Source: Orobanche coerulescens
Taxonomy: Eukaryota; Streptophyta; Magnoliopsida; Lamiales; Orobanchaceae
Direction of reading: 5' to 3'
Assembly: GCA_033398695.1 (NCBI GenBank)
Contig: CM065809.1
Span: forward strand, 86,471,644 to 86,535,643
Length of the DNA: 64,000 nt
Shown here: one piece after another, positions 11,607 through 22,889 of the stretch
How positions within the stretch are numbered: the stretch's first letter is position 1
Layout: every line of letters begins with the position of its first letter
Notes under the pieces: generated by a model
Databases searched by the model: none
Seen by the model: the letters and a program-made list of their open reading frames with translations, nothing else
What the model was told of the DNA's origin: nothing
Made by a program: the position numbers and the translations under genes

Positions 11607-13236
11607 TGACACGTCTTTAGTGTAACTATCGCAAGTGCACGATATCGTATCAAGTAGTAAGTGGACTTTTTGAGTCTGGTTTACTGATCTCACGAGCATG
11701 TTAGGTTATATATTGAATTATACACTATTTAACTATTTGTTATAGAGATTTATATGATTGAAACACACGATTTAAGAGTTTGGTTTGACAATTGCAAAGA
11801 AAATGCAATAATAGTTCTAATATTCGAGGAAATGAAAGATTACACTAATAATAGATTAAGAAAAGATATAAGGAAATAGTTGGGATTACAAACTTAGTTC
11901 ATCATTAGTTATAGAAGATGTATAGGAGATCATAAGATGAATTTACTTATTATGTTGTGTATATTCGATTTTCCTTAAAAAGATGGTTTCTCTTTCGAAC
12001 TATAAAACGCCCCTTATATATTGAATCAATCCACTATATTTCTATGTTGATTGGCTTCAATACATAGCATTAGGTTTTATGAAAATAACTCAAAGAATCA
12101 TCTAAGGTCTAGAGGTATATTTCTATCCCCTAAAACAACTTAGAGTGAAGATCATTTGATCTAATCAAACATATTTTTTTTCGAAACATATGAAGACCAT
12201 AAATATCGTCATTTATTGCAAATAAATAAAGATTGGTAAAACAATGAAAATCACACACAATAATAAGTAATTCATAATAGATCTTTATACAAACTTAAAT
12301 AACATGACTAACCTTGTTTATAATCCCAACTTAAGTAACTTAGCCCATGAAGGGTTTAATAAACATAATACAAGCTTGAGTGGTCATTATTAGTTGAAAA
12401 AGAGAAAGAATTGATCCTAACTCCCTTAGTAGATAAAGGAGAAAGAAGTAATAAACTCCCTGAACAACATATGCTATACCACTATTACACAAATCACTCA
12501 AGAATACACGTGTGTTCTTCACACAAAAAGAAAATATTACAAAAAGTGGAAAAATATTAGATGAATGATGAATAATGATGGATCTAAGGGGTCTATTTAT
12601 ACACTTAAAGTCATCTAATAGCTCCAAAACTCCAGCATTATTACATTAGATCGGATCAATGTCAGCCATCCCCTCAATAATAGACCAAAAATATAAAAAC
12701 TTAGGCAATGATCAATATTCTGCCAAGAGTTACGGCCGTAACATTGAGGAGTTACGGCCGTAACTTTGATGACTTACGACCATAACATTGAGGAGTTACG
12801 GCCGTAACATGGCTACGGTTTTTTTGCATTTGTGAGTTACGCCCGTACTTTATGATGTTACGCCCGTATGGAGTTTCAGACTTTATTTTCAGCCCAGAAT
12901 TTCTTAGACTTTGCGTTTTTGCCCCAAATCTTCTTCGGATGATAACTTTTGATATATAACTCTGATTTTGAATCCGGAAAGACTGTCGAACTCGTCTCGG
13001 AAAGCCCTACAACATGAATACATAAAAATTCAACAAAGAGAATATTTTATAAACATGTTATTTCTTGAGTAAATCAGTAATTTAATCCGATTAAGACTAG
13101 ATTTACATATTCATCCGATAAAAATAAAACTATTAAAAACTATTTAATTAAAAGCAAAAACGAGTAGACTAGCTCAATTATGGGTGAAATATATCGATAC
13201 AAACCATGGATAAGTATATAAAACTGACACTTATCA
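11607..13236 (-). repeat. LTR A of the LOG retroelement
   Basis: The LTR is 1630 bp, minus orientation TGATAAGTGTC to GACGTGTCA. It has a 22-bp-spaced palindrome array (12730-12807) and a TATA box at 12594-12601. The 95-codon ORF at 12340-12627 spans the TATA box and is not a credible gene. Confidence 0.88.
12730..12807. promoter_or_regulatory. TTACGGCCGTAA palindrome array, LTR A
   Basis: Sites start at 12730, 12752, 12774 (degenerate, TTACGACCATAA) and 12796, exactly 22 bp apart. The array lies about 130 bp upstream of the minus-strand TATA box. Confidence 0.75.
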
Positions 13237-14783
13237 CACCCCCAAACTTGAATTCTTGCTAGTCCCGAGCAAGACTCTTTATTAATCACACTCCAAAAAT
13301 AAAAATAAAAATAAGACACAAAAAAAATAATAAACACATAAATTAAGTAAAAATAATCATATAAAAAGAGAAAAGGAGATCAAAATGCCATTAATACACA
13401 ACCAGCTTTATACAGTAGATAGAAATGAATCAAGATTCAAAATAAATCTACTATTGATTTTGAAGTTAAAACACGGTTTTATTTTGTATATCCAAAATGC
13501 AAGGTTTTCCCCCAAAATGTTGATTATTTCTTTCCCACTCGTGATACACACGACTCTCTTTAGTGGTTTCTCTCGATCACTCGTTTATTTTTCGACTCAA
13601 TATGAAGAAGAATTTCATTGGCGTCATCAAATATTGTGATTGTTCACGAAATTGAGTGTATTGAAATTCAGCCGCTAATTAATTCAAATCTGCTCATAAA
13701 CTACATCCCTTTTAGTGATAGCTTTCACACCGTTATTTGCTAACGTGTAGCTCTTTTCACCAACACAATTTCCATTTTTTTTAGGTGATAGCTTTCACAC
13801 CGTTATTTGCTAACGTGTAGCTCTTTTCACCAACACATTTTTCATTTTTGTGTGAGACTGCAGCTACGCACCAACAATGGTTAGTCCTTTATTTTTCGCA
13901 AAATTTTAGGGCCCCCAAAATTAGGCAGCTGTTGCTGCTCAACACCTCTCCCTTATTTTCAACTAGACTCCTTTCACCAATGACTCATTTTTTTTTTTGG
14001 GAATAGAATTTTTGCAGAAAATCATTTATTAGTTAAGCATGAAAAATCAAAAACTCCACAAATTAAGTAAATTTCAGTTCTATTTTTCATCAACCGAATG
14101 ATTCTTCTTTTCTCAAGGTAATGAATGACTCGATTTTAAATGATAATTACAAGGCTTGAAAAGAGAGATTAAGGCTCAAAAAATTTTGGAAAATATAATT
14201 TTTTTTAACCGGTTAAAACGATTTTAGAAGCTTGTATATAGCTAACTTATTGGTGTTATGGCCAGATCTAGAAATCTCACAAATCAAAATAAACAAAAAA
14301 AATTATATATATATATACACTAAAAAAATTTTAAGGCGAATAACCAAAATAATCAAAACACACCAAAATAATTAAAACATACCACCCCCAAACTTGAAAA
14401 TAAAACTGTCCTCAGTTTTTAGAAATGAAAAACAAGTGAGAAAACAGAAAACTCCCTGAAATGAAAGTTGATGCTTAATCTAACGCCTTATAGAATCTGC
14501 AAGAGAATAAATATACGAGGCAAACAACAAAAGAAAATAAAATATACTCGGAAGTATAACATAATTTTTAAGATGTGCTTCAAGAAAGTCCGAAGAGTCG
14601 CCTTACGCTGCCATCAATGCTTTTATAAAAAAACAATAAAAATTACAGCAATAAAATAACAATAGATAAATGGCGAATAGATGCACGCCAAGATATCAAG
14701 AAGAAACTCCTTAAGATGCCATCATTTAGCACGATTATTAATCAAGACAGAAAGTAAAAATACAATAGGTCCGACATGGGTTA
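13237..14783 (-). other. Non-coding 3' part of internal region, unit B, with polypurine tract and 70-bp minisatellite
   Basis: Minus-strand AAGTTTGGGGGTG at 13237-13249 adjoins LTR A and is the polypurine tract. A second copy of that motif is at about 14382-14395. Two copies of a 70-bp repeat with GTGATAGCTTTCACACCG start at 13715 and 13785. No convincing coding sequence is present; most of it is A/T-rich. Confidence 0.75.
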
Positions 14784-15351
14784 TCAAAGGGAGAGGAATG
14801 AATCCACTTTTCATTTTCTTATGGTAAAATCTTCCACCCAGACAATTTTAGCTAGAGCTGGATCTGGTTGAGGAACAAATTCATTGAGTTTTTTGATTAG
14901 TTCTTCTGGTGTTGTTGCAACGACTATGATTCATTTAGCACGCTCGGAAATAAAATCCTTTTCAGCAGAGTAGTCGATGAAAGATAGTAAACCATCAAAG
15001 AAACCATTGACATTAAGCAGACCTATTGGTTTTTGATGAACATTTAGCTGGGCTCTGGTAACCATATGAAAAAGTTCCTCAAGGGTGCCAAAACCACCGG
15101 GAAGGGTGAGAAAGGCGCCAGAATTATTTATCATGTGAGTTATGCGATCTTGCATATTTACAGATCTAAACTCATCTCCAATAGTTGCCCCGGTGATTTT
15201 ACTTTCAGCCAGAGGTTTTGGAATTATTCCCAACACTCTTAATCCTTCCATATAGGCAGAAGCAGCAGCTCGTCCCATTAATCCTAGACTTCCTCCTCCG
15301 TAAACTACATGAATGCATTTTTCTCCTAAGGTGCGACCTAAGTTGTGGGCT

Positions 15352-15356
15352 GCTTC
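15352..15356. repeat. Target-site duplication GCTTC (left)
   Basis: GCTTC at 15352-15356 and 17346-17350 flanks the solo LTR. The empty site GGCTGCTTCAGTAAAGC is visible in LOG copies A, C and D. Confidence 0.93.
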
Positions 15357-16689
15357 TGTAACACCCCCAGATCAATAGGGATATTACAGCGCCGTAGATT
15401 CTTTTTTAGAGAATCTACCAGGCTAAGACCAACACAAAATACATTAAACGATAACAAAACTAGGACATTAATCCATTTAAAAGACACCAAATTCAACTCG
15501 TTAAGTTGTACACCACAATACCAAATAACAAATCGTCCCGTAGGATCATAAAACACAACCATTTCAACGGTAGTACAACATCATCATTACCCATCAAATC
15601 TGAGACGACATACAAAACAAACAGTACCCGCGCGAGTACAAAACCAAAACATGACTTTAACCATGACCGAACAACCACCAACTCAATTTAGCACATGATA
15701 TCACTGCTGCCCACCAAGCTCGTGTCCGCCCTGTGCTAGTTGTCCCACTGGACCTGTACCTGAATACACAAAAGTATATCCACCCCAGGAGGGTTCAGCA
15801 AGAAGCCGGTGCAAGTACAACGATTCTAGATTATGTACTACAAATGAATATACAATATTAATCAAGTGCCAATCCAAGTATTCCAGAATACAACGCCATA
15901 CTCATCAACACAAGATAACCTCCCGAGTTGTACTGGCCCTGTACCCACACGGGATACACACCCCAGAACTCGTCAGGCCCTCCCTGGCGTACAACCCAAC
16001 CGAGTGATCGGTAGATACTCGAAGTCTAACGGATCCCAGGGGACCCTCGCTGGTTTTACTCGGCTCTCACACACTCAATAAACATATGGCACAAATCACA
16101 GTTTCACGAAAATCATATTTGTACATATTCAAACAAAGTACAATAAACGAAATCAAAGTACTTGCCTTGGTTGGAAACGACACGAGAATAATGAACTGAA
16201 ATGTGAACAGTCCAACCCTTTCAACGATTTGATCCTTGTTCAACAAAACACCGAATCAAATACCATACTATGAATATGGAAAGATTCGCCCTAAGTTTTG
16301 CCCTTAGGGACCTTTATTCAAACACTACGAAGACAACATGGCTCGAATCCATACTACGGAGGATAGTCAAGGATTTAATCAGTGAATCTTGGGAAAAAAT
16401 GAAGGATTATGATTACAACATCATAATCTAGTACAAATCCGAGATAAACTAGATTAAAATTGAAGATCTCAACAAAATTCCCAAAATATGAAGAACTAGG
16501 GTTCCAGCGGATTATACCTTGATTTGGACGATGAAAGTTGATGAGATGTTGATAACTTGGTGTTAGGAACTCAAAGTTATTGTCGGATGAATAAATCCGA
16601 CCAAAATCTGCACTTACTACGCCCAAGACTGCTCAGCCGCCGGGGAAGGAGAAGAAGGGGATGAAAATGACGATTAGAACGTGCTCAGC

Positions 16690-16691
<2 letters not shown>

Positions 16692-16731
<40 letters not shown>
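16692..16731. repeat. (TA)n microsatellite
   Basis: About 20 TA units lie directly downstream of the palindrome array in LTR orientation, where other LTRs here have a TATA box. Confidence 0.95.
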
Positions 16732-16733
<2 letters not shown>

Positions 16734-16744
16734 TGGTGGGAAAC

Positions 16745-17164
16745 TAGCGCGCGCTAAGACTAAAAGTTAGCGTGCGCTAACGGGCTAGACAGGCAGTACA
16801 AAACCTACTGTCTGACTTCGGTAGCGCGCGCTACCCAGAAATATTAACGTGCGTTATCGAGCATGACTAGCGCGCGCTAAGCCCGGAACATAGCGTGCGC
16901 TATCTGCTATCGCCCGCAGTCCAGAACAATCTGTCCTCACTGCCCTGCCGACTCAGCGTGCGCTAACCTAATAATAGCGTGCGCTAGAGCGATGAAATAG
17001 CGTACGCTAATCTGACTATAGCGTGCGCTAACGCCCCACTCCAGAATCCAGAAAACTCTCCAGGCCTCACTGCCCAGTAGGCCTAGCGTACGCTACGCAC
17101 AGGGGTAACATGCGCTACTTATCCGTTGATAGCGTGCGCTAGAAATACAGTCTAACGCGCGCTA
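16745..17164. promoter_or_regulatory. Quartet array of 12-bp palindromes in the solo LTR
   Basis: Quartets start at 16823/16846/16869/16892, 16954/16975/16998/17019 and 17084/17106/17130/17153, plus a pair at 16745/16768. Spacing within quartets is 21-24 bp and quartet starts are 130-131 bp apart, with linkers that contain CACTGCCC. Confidence 0.8.
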
Positions 17165-17780
17165 CTGTTGCTTCCAGCACAAAATTCACGAAAATCAGCC
17201 AAAACGAACAAAATCCGCAAATCACTAAATTCTGTGATTAACAACCATGAATACATCAAATATAGTCCTCATGTCCTACAAATTCGACTAGTTACAATAC
17301 AGCAAGATAAATCCAAAACGACGCGCAAAATACACGGTTATTACAGCTTCAGTAAAGCATGCCTCTTTTCCATAACTAGCTCCACCAAAAATGCAGACTG
17401 TGCTAAATTTTTTTGTAGAAGATGATGACTCCATTTTTGAAAAGAAAAATATTTGAGAGAAAAAGAGAAAAGTACAAGTTTTAGGGATGAATAAAAGAAA
17501 CATGCACAATGTTTACTTATAGAAGAAAAAATGAGGAAAATTTGTTTAACAAGTTTGTGATTGCATTGATTGCGCTTCAACTACTCAATAAAATAATAGA
17601 TGCATTTATCGCGTATCACCCCTTTTTTATTCAGAAAATCTCCCCTTACGACCAAAATAAAAGATACTCATGTGTATGTACAGTAGTTGTGATTGTGGCT
17701 CACATCTTCCTTTGATTTTACGTTCAGAAATGGCCTAAACGCCTTCTATGAGTCGGGGAGAGGCTTCCCATCCAATTTTC

Positions 17781-18290
17781 TTACAAATTGGCAAAAGGGT
17801 GTTTTAACGTCAGATTCCCAAGACGCTGTTCATATTCTGGTTTGAATTTATTCCACAAACATCGAATTCCATAATGTACGAGTCCACTAGGATGCATGTC
17901 AAGAGAAATTTCGACATTATCTAAATTCTCTGTATTCAGACCATCCTTAATGAACTGAATTTTATCTTCTCTGTTTGTATATGGAATTCCTAACAATCGA
18001 CATTTTAAATTACAGTTCCATCTAGCACATTTATAGCAAACGGCTATTATCTTTGCTAGTCGTTTCTTGGCATATGAACTTTTCCCAAGCCCTGGTAAAA
18101 ATCTAGTAGGTATTTCTGTGAATTCACCTGCTATTCTCACTTTGGCTTCAATAATGAATTTTATGTCAAAAGGTATGCTTTTATTCATAAGCAACCTCAT
18201 CCTTTCAAGTCTTGTCTTGTAAATTTTTAAAATGACATTTTTGCTCAGAAAGGGAAATCTTTTTTCAATTTTATTCAAAGTTTCTTCCAT
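17781..18290 (-). CDS. NABP-like cysteine-rich protein, copy B (169 aa, intact)
   Basis: The start at 18290 (MEETLNKI) is shared by all copies; the frame is open further upstream to 18374, but that extension is hydrophobic and not kept in C or D. The protein is basic. It has an amphipathic first half, then GLGKSSYAKKRLAK (about residues 67-80), then a CX2CX4CX3C cluster (CYKCARWNCNLKC, about 85-97) followed by a GIPYTN stretch. This order, a small-residue/KYA-type basic motif immediately before a CxxC zinc cluster and a GI turn, resembles the nucleic-acid-binding, silencing-related proteins of carlaviruses and allexiviruses (Viral_NABP family). That match is from memory of the family pattern, not a search. 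The usual viral proteins are shorter (about 90-130 aa). It is the first ORF after the primer-binding site, upstream of LOG. An unknown plant protein is the alternative. Confidence 0.5.
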   Translation of the reverse strand: MEETLNKIEKRFPFLSKNVILKIYKTRLERMRLLMNKSIPFDIKFIIEAKVRIAGEFTEIPTRFLPGLGKSSYAKKRLAKIIAVCYKCARWNCNLKCRLLGIPYTNREDKIQFIKDGLNTENLDNVEISLDMHPSGLVHYGIRCLWNKFKPEYEQRLGNLTLKHPFANL

Positions 18291-18494
18291 GATAAAAAAA
18301 ATAAAAATAAAAGAGAAGATATCTACAAATATTAGTTGTTGTGGGAAACTGAAGAATCCGACTTTAATAGTCACGGAGTACCGTTATCCGCCACTTGACC
18401 GGACAAACACAATTGAGTACTAAGTTACAATGTCGAGAAATTGTATCTATAACAGTAGTTTACAATATAAGATTTCAAAATAAAACTTATACTT

Positions 18495-18511
18495 CCCCGG
18501 CAACGGCACCA
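18495..18511 (-). other. Primer-binding site, tRNA-Asp type, unit B
   Basis: Same site as 23522-23538 with one mismatch. Confidence 0.75.
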
Positions 18512-18517
18512 AAAATT

Positions 18518-20171
18518 TGACACGTCTTTAGTGTAACTATCGCAAGTGCACGATATCGTATCAAGTAGTAAGTGGACTTTTTGAGTCTGGTTTACTGATC
18601 TCACGAGCAAGTTAGGTTATATATTGAATTATACACTATTTAACTATTTGTTATAGAGATTTATATGATTGAGACACACGATTTAAGAGTTTGGTTTGAC
18701 AATTGCAAAGAAAATGCAATAATAGTTCTAATATTCAAGGAAATGAAAGATTACACTAATAATAGATTAAGAAAAGTTATAAGGAAATAGTTGGGATTAC
18801 AAACTTAGTTCATCATTAGTTATAGAAGATGTATAGGAGATCATAAGATGAATTTACTTATTATGTTGTGTATATTCGATTTTCCTTAAAAAGATGGTTT
18901 CTCTTTCGAACTATAAAACGCCCCTTATATATTGAATCAATCCACTATATTTCTATGTTGATTGGCTTCAATACATAGCATTAGGTTTTATGAAAATAAC
19001 TCAAAGAATCATCTAAGGCCTAGAGGTATATTTCTATCCCCTAAAACAACTTAGAGTGAAGATCATTTGATCTAATCAAACATATTTTCTTTCGAAACAT
19101 ATGAAGACCATAAATATCGTCATTTATTGGCCAAATAAATAAAGATTGGTAAAACAATGAAAATCACACACAATAATAAGTAATTCATAATACATCTTTA
19201 TACAAACTTAAATAACATGACTAACCTTGTTTATAATCCCAACTTTAGTAACTTAGCCCATGAAGGGTTTAATAAACATAATACAAGCTTGAGTGGTCAT
19301 TATTAGTTGAAAAAGAGAAAGAATTGATCCTAACTCCCTTAGTAGATAAAGGAGAAAGAAGCAATAAACTCCCTGAACAACATATGCTATACCACTATTA
19401 CACAAATCACTCAATAACACAAGTGTGTTCTTCACACAAAAAGAAAATATTACAAAAAGTGGAAAAATATAAGATGAATGATGAATAATGATGGATCTAA
19501 GGGGTCTATTTATACACCTAAAGTCATCTAATAGCTCCAAAACTCCAGCATTATTACATTAGATCGGATCAATGCCAGCCATCCCCTCAATAATAGACCA
19601 AAAATATAAAAAATTAGGCAATGATCAATAATCTGCCAAGAGTTACGGCCGTAACATTGAGGAGTTACGGCCGTAACATTGAGGAGTTACGGCCGTAACT
19701 TTGATGACTTACGACCATAACATCGAGGAGTTACGGCTGTAACATGGCTACGGTTTTTTTGCATTTGTGAGTTACGCCCGTACTTTATGATGTTACGCCC
19801 ATATGGAGTTTTAGACTTTATTTTCAGCCCAGAATTTCTTAGACTTTGCGTTTTTACCCCAAATCTTCTTCGGATGATAACTTTTGATATATAACTCTGA
19901 TTTTGAATCCGGAAAGACTTCCGAACTCGTCTCGGAAAGCCCTACAACATGAATACATAAAAATTCAACAAAGTGAATATTTTATAAACATGTTATTTCT
20001 TGAGTAAATCAGTAATTTAATCCGATTAAGACTAGATTTACATATTCATCCGATAAAAATAAAACTATTAAAAACTATTTAATGAAAAGCAAAAACGAGT
20101 AGACTAGCTCAATTATGGGTGAAATATATCGATACAAACTATGGATAAGTATATAAAACTGACATTTATCA
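18518..20171 (-). repeat. LTR B of the LOG retroelement
   Basis: The LTR is 1654 bp, 23 or so longer than the others mainly because its palindrome array has an extra 22-bp unit. TATA box at 19507-19514. Confidence 0.88.
19643..19742. promoter_or_regulatory. TTACGGCCGTAA palindrome array, LTR B (five sites)
   Basis: Sites start at 19643, 19665, 19687, 19709 and 19731, all 22 bp apart. The fourth (TTACGACCATAA) and fifth (TTACGGCTGTAA) are degenerate. Confidence 0.78.
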
Positions 20172-21814
20172 CACCCCCAAACTTGAATTCTTGCTAGTCC
20201 CGAGCAAGACTCTTTATTAATCACACTCCAAAAATAAAAATAAAAATAAGACACAAAAAAAATAATACACACATAAATTAAGTAAAAATAATCATATAAA
20301 AAGAGAAAAGGAGATCAAAATGCCATTAATACACAACAACCAGCTTTATACAGTAGATAGAAATGAATCAAGATTCAAAATAAATCTACTAATGATTTTG
20401 AAGTTAAAACACGGTTTTATTTTGTAATTTCAAAATGCAAGGTTTTCCCCCAAAAGGTTGATTATTTCTTTCCCACTCATGATACACACGACTCCCTTTA
20501 ATGGTTGCTCTCGATCACTCGTTTATTTTTCGACTCAATATGAAGAAGAATTTCATTGGCGTCATCAAATATTGTGATTGTTCACGAAATTGAGTGTATT
20601 GAAATTCAGCCGCTAATTAATTCAAATCTGCTCATAAACTACATCCCTTTTAGTGATAGCTTTCACACCGTTATTTACTAACGTGTAGCTCTTTTCACCA
20701 ACACAATTTCCATTTTTTTAGGTGATAGCTTTCACACCGTTATTTGCTAACGTGTAGCTCTTTTCACCAACACAATTTCCATTTTTTTTAGGTGATAGCT
20801 TTCACACCGTTATTTGCTAACGTGTAGCTCTTTTCACCAACACATTTTCCATTTTCGTTTGAGACTGCACCTACGCACCAACAATGGTTAGTCCTTTATT
20901 TTTCGCAAAATTTTAGGACCCCCAAAATTAGGCAGCTGTTGCTGCTCAACACCTCTCCCTTATTTTCAACTAGACTCCTTTCACCAATGACTCATTTTTT
21001 TTTTTGGGAATAGAATTTTTGCAGAAAATTATTTATTAGTTAAGCATGAAAAATCAAAAACTCCACAAATTAAGTAAATTTCAGTTCTATTTTTCATCAA
21101 CCGACTGATTCTTCTTTTCTCAAGGTAACGAATGACTCGATTTTAAATGATAATTATAAGGCTTGGAAAGAGAGATTAAAGCTCAGAAAAGTTTGGAATA
21201 TATAATTTTTTTAACCAATTAAAACGATTTTAGAAGCTTGTATATAGCTAACTTATTGGTATTATGGCCAGATCTAGAAATCTCACAAATCAAAATAAAC
21301 AAAAAAAAATTATATATATATGTATAAATATACACTAAAAAAAATTTAAGGCGAATAACCAAAATAATCAAAACACACCAAAATACCAACACACCAAATA
21401 ATTAAAACATACCACCCCCAAACTTGAAAATAAAACAGTCCTCAGTTTTTAGAAATGAAAAACAAGTGAGAAAACAGAAAACTCCCTGAAATGAAAGTTG
21501 ATGGTTGAGCTAACGCCTTATAGAATCTGTAAGAGAATAAATATACGAGGCAAACAATAAAGGAAAATAAAATATACTCGGAAGTATAACACAATTGTTA
21601 AGATGCGCTTCAAGAAAGTCCGAAGAGTCGCCTTACGCTGCCATCAATGCTTTTATAAAAAAAATAATAAAAATTACAGCAATAAAATAACAATACATAA
21701 ATCGCGAATAGATGCGTGTCAAGAGATCAAGAAGAAACTCCTTAATCTGCCATCATTTAGCACGATTATTACACACGACAGAAAGTAAAACTACAATAGG
21801 TCTGACATGGGTTA
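20172..21814 (-). other. Non-coding 3' part of internal region, unit C
   Basis: Polypurine tract at 20172-20184 next to LTR B and a second copy of the motif at about 21413-21425. Three copies of the 69-70-bp repeat start at 20653, 20722 and 20792. No gene recognised. Confidence 0.75.
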
Positions 21815-22540
21815 TCAAAGGGAGAGGAATGAATCCACTTTTCGTTTTCTCACGCTAAAATCTTCCACCCAGACAATTTTAGCTAGAGCTGGATCTGGTT
21901 GAGGAACAAATTCATTGAGTTTTTTGATTAGTTCTTCTGGTGTTGTTGCAACGACTATGATTTGTTTAGCACGCTCGGAAATAAAACCCTTTTCAGCAGA
22001 GTAGTCGATGAAAGATAGTAAACCATCAAAGAAACTATTGACATTAAGCACACCTATTGGTTTTTGATGAACATTTAGCTGGGCTCTGGTAACCACATGA
22101 AAAAGTTCCTCAAGGGTGCCAAAACCACCGGGAAGGGTGATAAAGGCGCCAGAATTATTTATCATGTGAGTTATGCGATCTTGCATATTTACAGATCTAA
22201 ACTCATCTCCAATAGTTGCCCCGGTGATTTTACTTTCAGCCAGAGGTTTTGGAATTATTCCCAACACTCTTACTCCTTCCATATAGGCAGAAGCAGCAGC
22301 TCGTCCCATTAATCCTAGACTTCCTCCTCCGTAAACTACGTGAATGCATTTTTCTCCTAAGGTACGACCCAAGTTGTGGGCTGCTTCAGTAAAGCATGCC
22401 TCTTTTCCATAACTAGCTCCACCAAAAATGCAGACTGTGCTAATTTTTTTGTAGAAGATGATGACTCCATTTTTGAAAAGAAAAATATTTGATAGAAAAA
22501 AGAGAAAAGTGCAAGTTTGAGGGATGAATAAAAGAAACAA
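21815..22540 (-). CDS. LOG-like cytokinin riboside 5'-monophosphate phosphoribohydrolase, copy C (241 aa)
   Basis: This is the most complete LOG-like frame here. Motifs: IFGGASYG (38-45), GGGSLGLMG (71-79), PGGFGTLEE (137-145, the full PGGxGTxxE signature), TRAQLNVHQKPIG (151-163), and a complete C-terminus to SFLSL. LOG enzymes cleave the ribose-phosphate from cytokinin nucleotides to release active cytokinin. The usual start (MESSSS) is out of frame because one A is missing after codon 9; the frame is instead open from an upstream ATG at 22540, kept in phase by a compensating extra A upstream. That gives a hydrophobic N-terminal extension of about 30 residues unlike normal LOG. There are no introns. 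Whether it is expressed or active is unknown. Length without the extension, about 210 residues, is normal for the family. Confidence 0.8.
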   Translation of the reverse strand: MFLLFIPQTCTFLFFLSNIFLFKNGVIIFYKKISTVCIFGGASYGKEACFTEAAHNLGRTLGEKCIHVVYGGGSLGLMGRAAASAYMEGVRVLGIIPKPLAESKITGATIGDEFRSVNMQDRITHMINNSGAFITLPGGFGTLEELFHVVTRAQLNVHQKPIGVLNVNSFFDGLLSFIDYSAEKGFISERAKQIIVVATTPEELIKKLNEFVPQPDPALAKIVWVEDFSVRKRKVDSFLSL

Positions 22541-22889
22541 GCACTTATAGAAGAAAAAATGAGGAAAAATTGTTTAACAAGTTTGTGATTGCGTTGATTG
22601 CGCTTCAACTACTCAATAAAATAATGAATGCATTTATCGCGTATCACCCCATTTTTATTCAGAAAATATCCCCCTACGACAAAAATAAAAGATACTCATG
22701 TGTATGTATAGTAGTTGTGATTGTGGCCCACATCTTCCTCTCGATTTTACGTTCGAAATGGCCTAAACGCCTTCTATGAGTCGGGGAGAAGCTTCTCATC
22801 CAATTTTCTTACAAATTGGCAAACAGGGTCTTTTAACGTCGATTCTCAAGACGTTGTTCATATTCCGGTTTGAATTTATTCCACAAACA

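Larger units (their letters stand above)
15357..17345 (-). mobile_element. Solo LTR (gypsy/chromovirus-related), 1989 bp
   Basis: On the minus strand it runs TGTAATAACCG to GGGGGTGTTACA, with a terminal CGGCGCTGTAATATCCC-type stretch like the chromovirus LTR at 1683. A perfect 5-bp target duplication and no internal region show it is a solo LTR left by LTR-LTR recombination. It carries three quartets of TAGCGYRCGCTA-type sites (16745-17164) and a (TA)n tract (16692-16731) just downstream of them. The ORFs inside it are short and unsupported. Confidence 0.9.
14784..17434 (-). pseudogene. LOG-like enzyme, copy B, split by a solo LTR
   Basis: The N-terminus (MESSSSTKKFSTVC, start at 17434) runs to 17346; the body continues at 15356 after the solo LTR 15357-17345. 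Unlike copy A, copy B keeps the full PGGxGTxxE signature (PGGFGTLEE) and the GGGSLGLMG loop. It shares with copy A the TGA that ends the frame after SERAK (14931), about 50 codons short of copies C and D. The LTR insertion means no continuous product is possible. Confidence 0.85.

Noticed and set aside
12340..12627. 95-codon ORF conserved in all four LOG-element LTRs (also 19253, 24280, 29277)
   Set aside because: It spans the TATA box, has no recognisable domain, and is repeated only because the LTR is.
18425..18610. Possible structural RNA around the primer-binding sites
   Set aside because: The match to tRNA-Asp is limited to the 17-nt 3' end; no tRNA cloverleaf is present.
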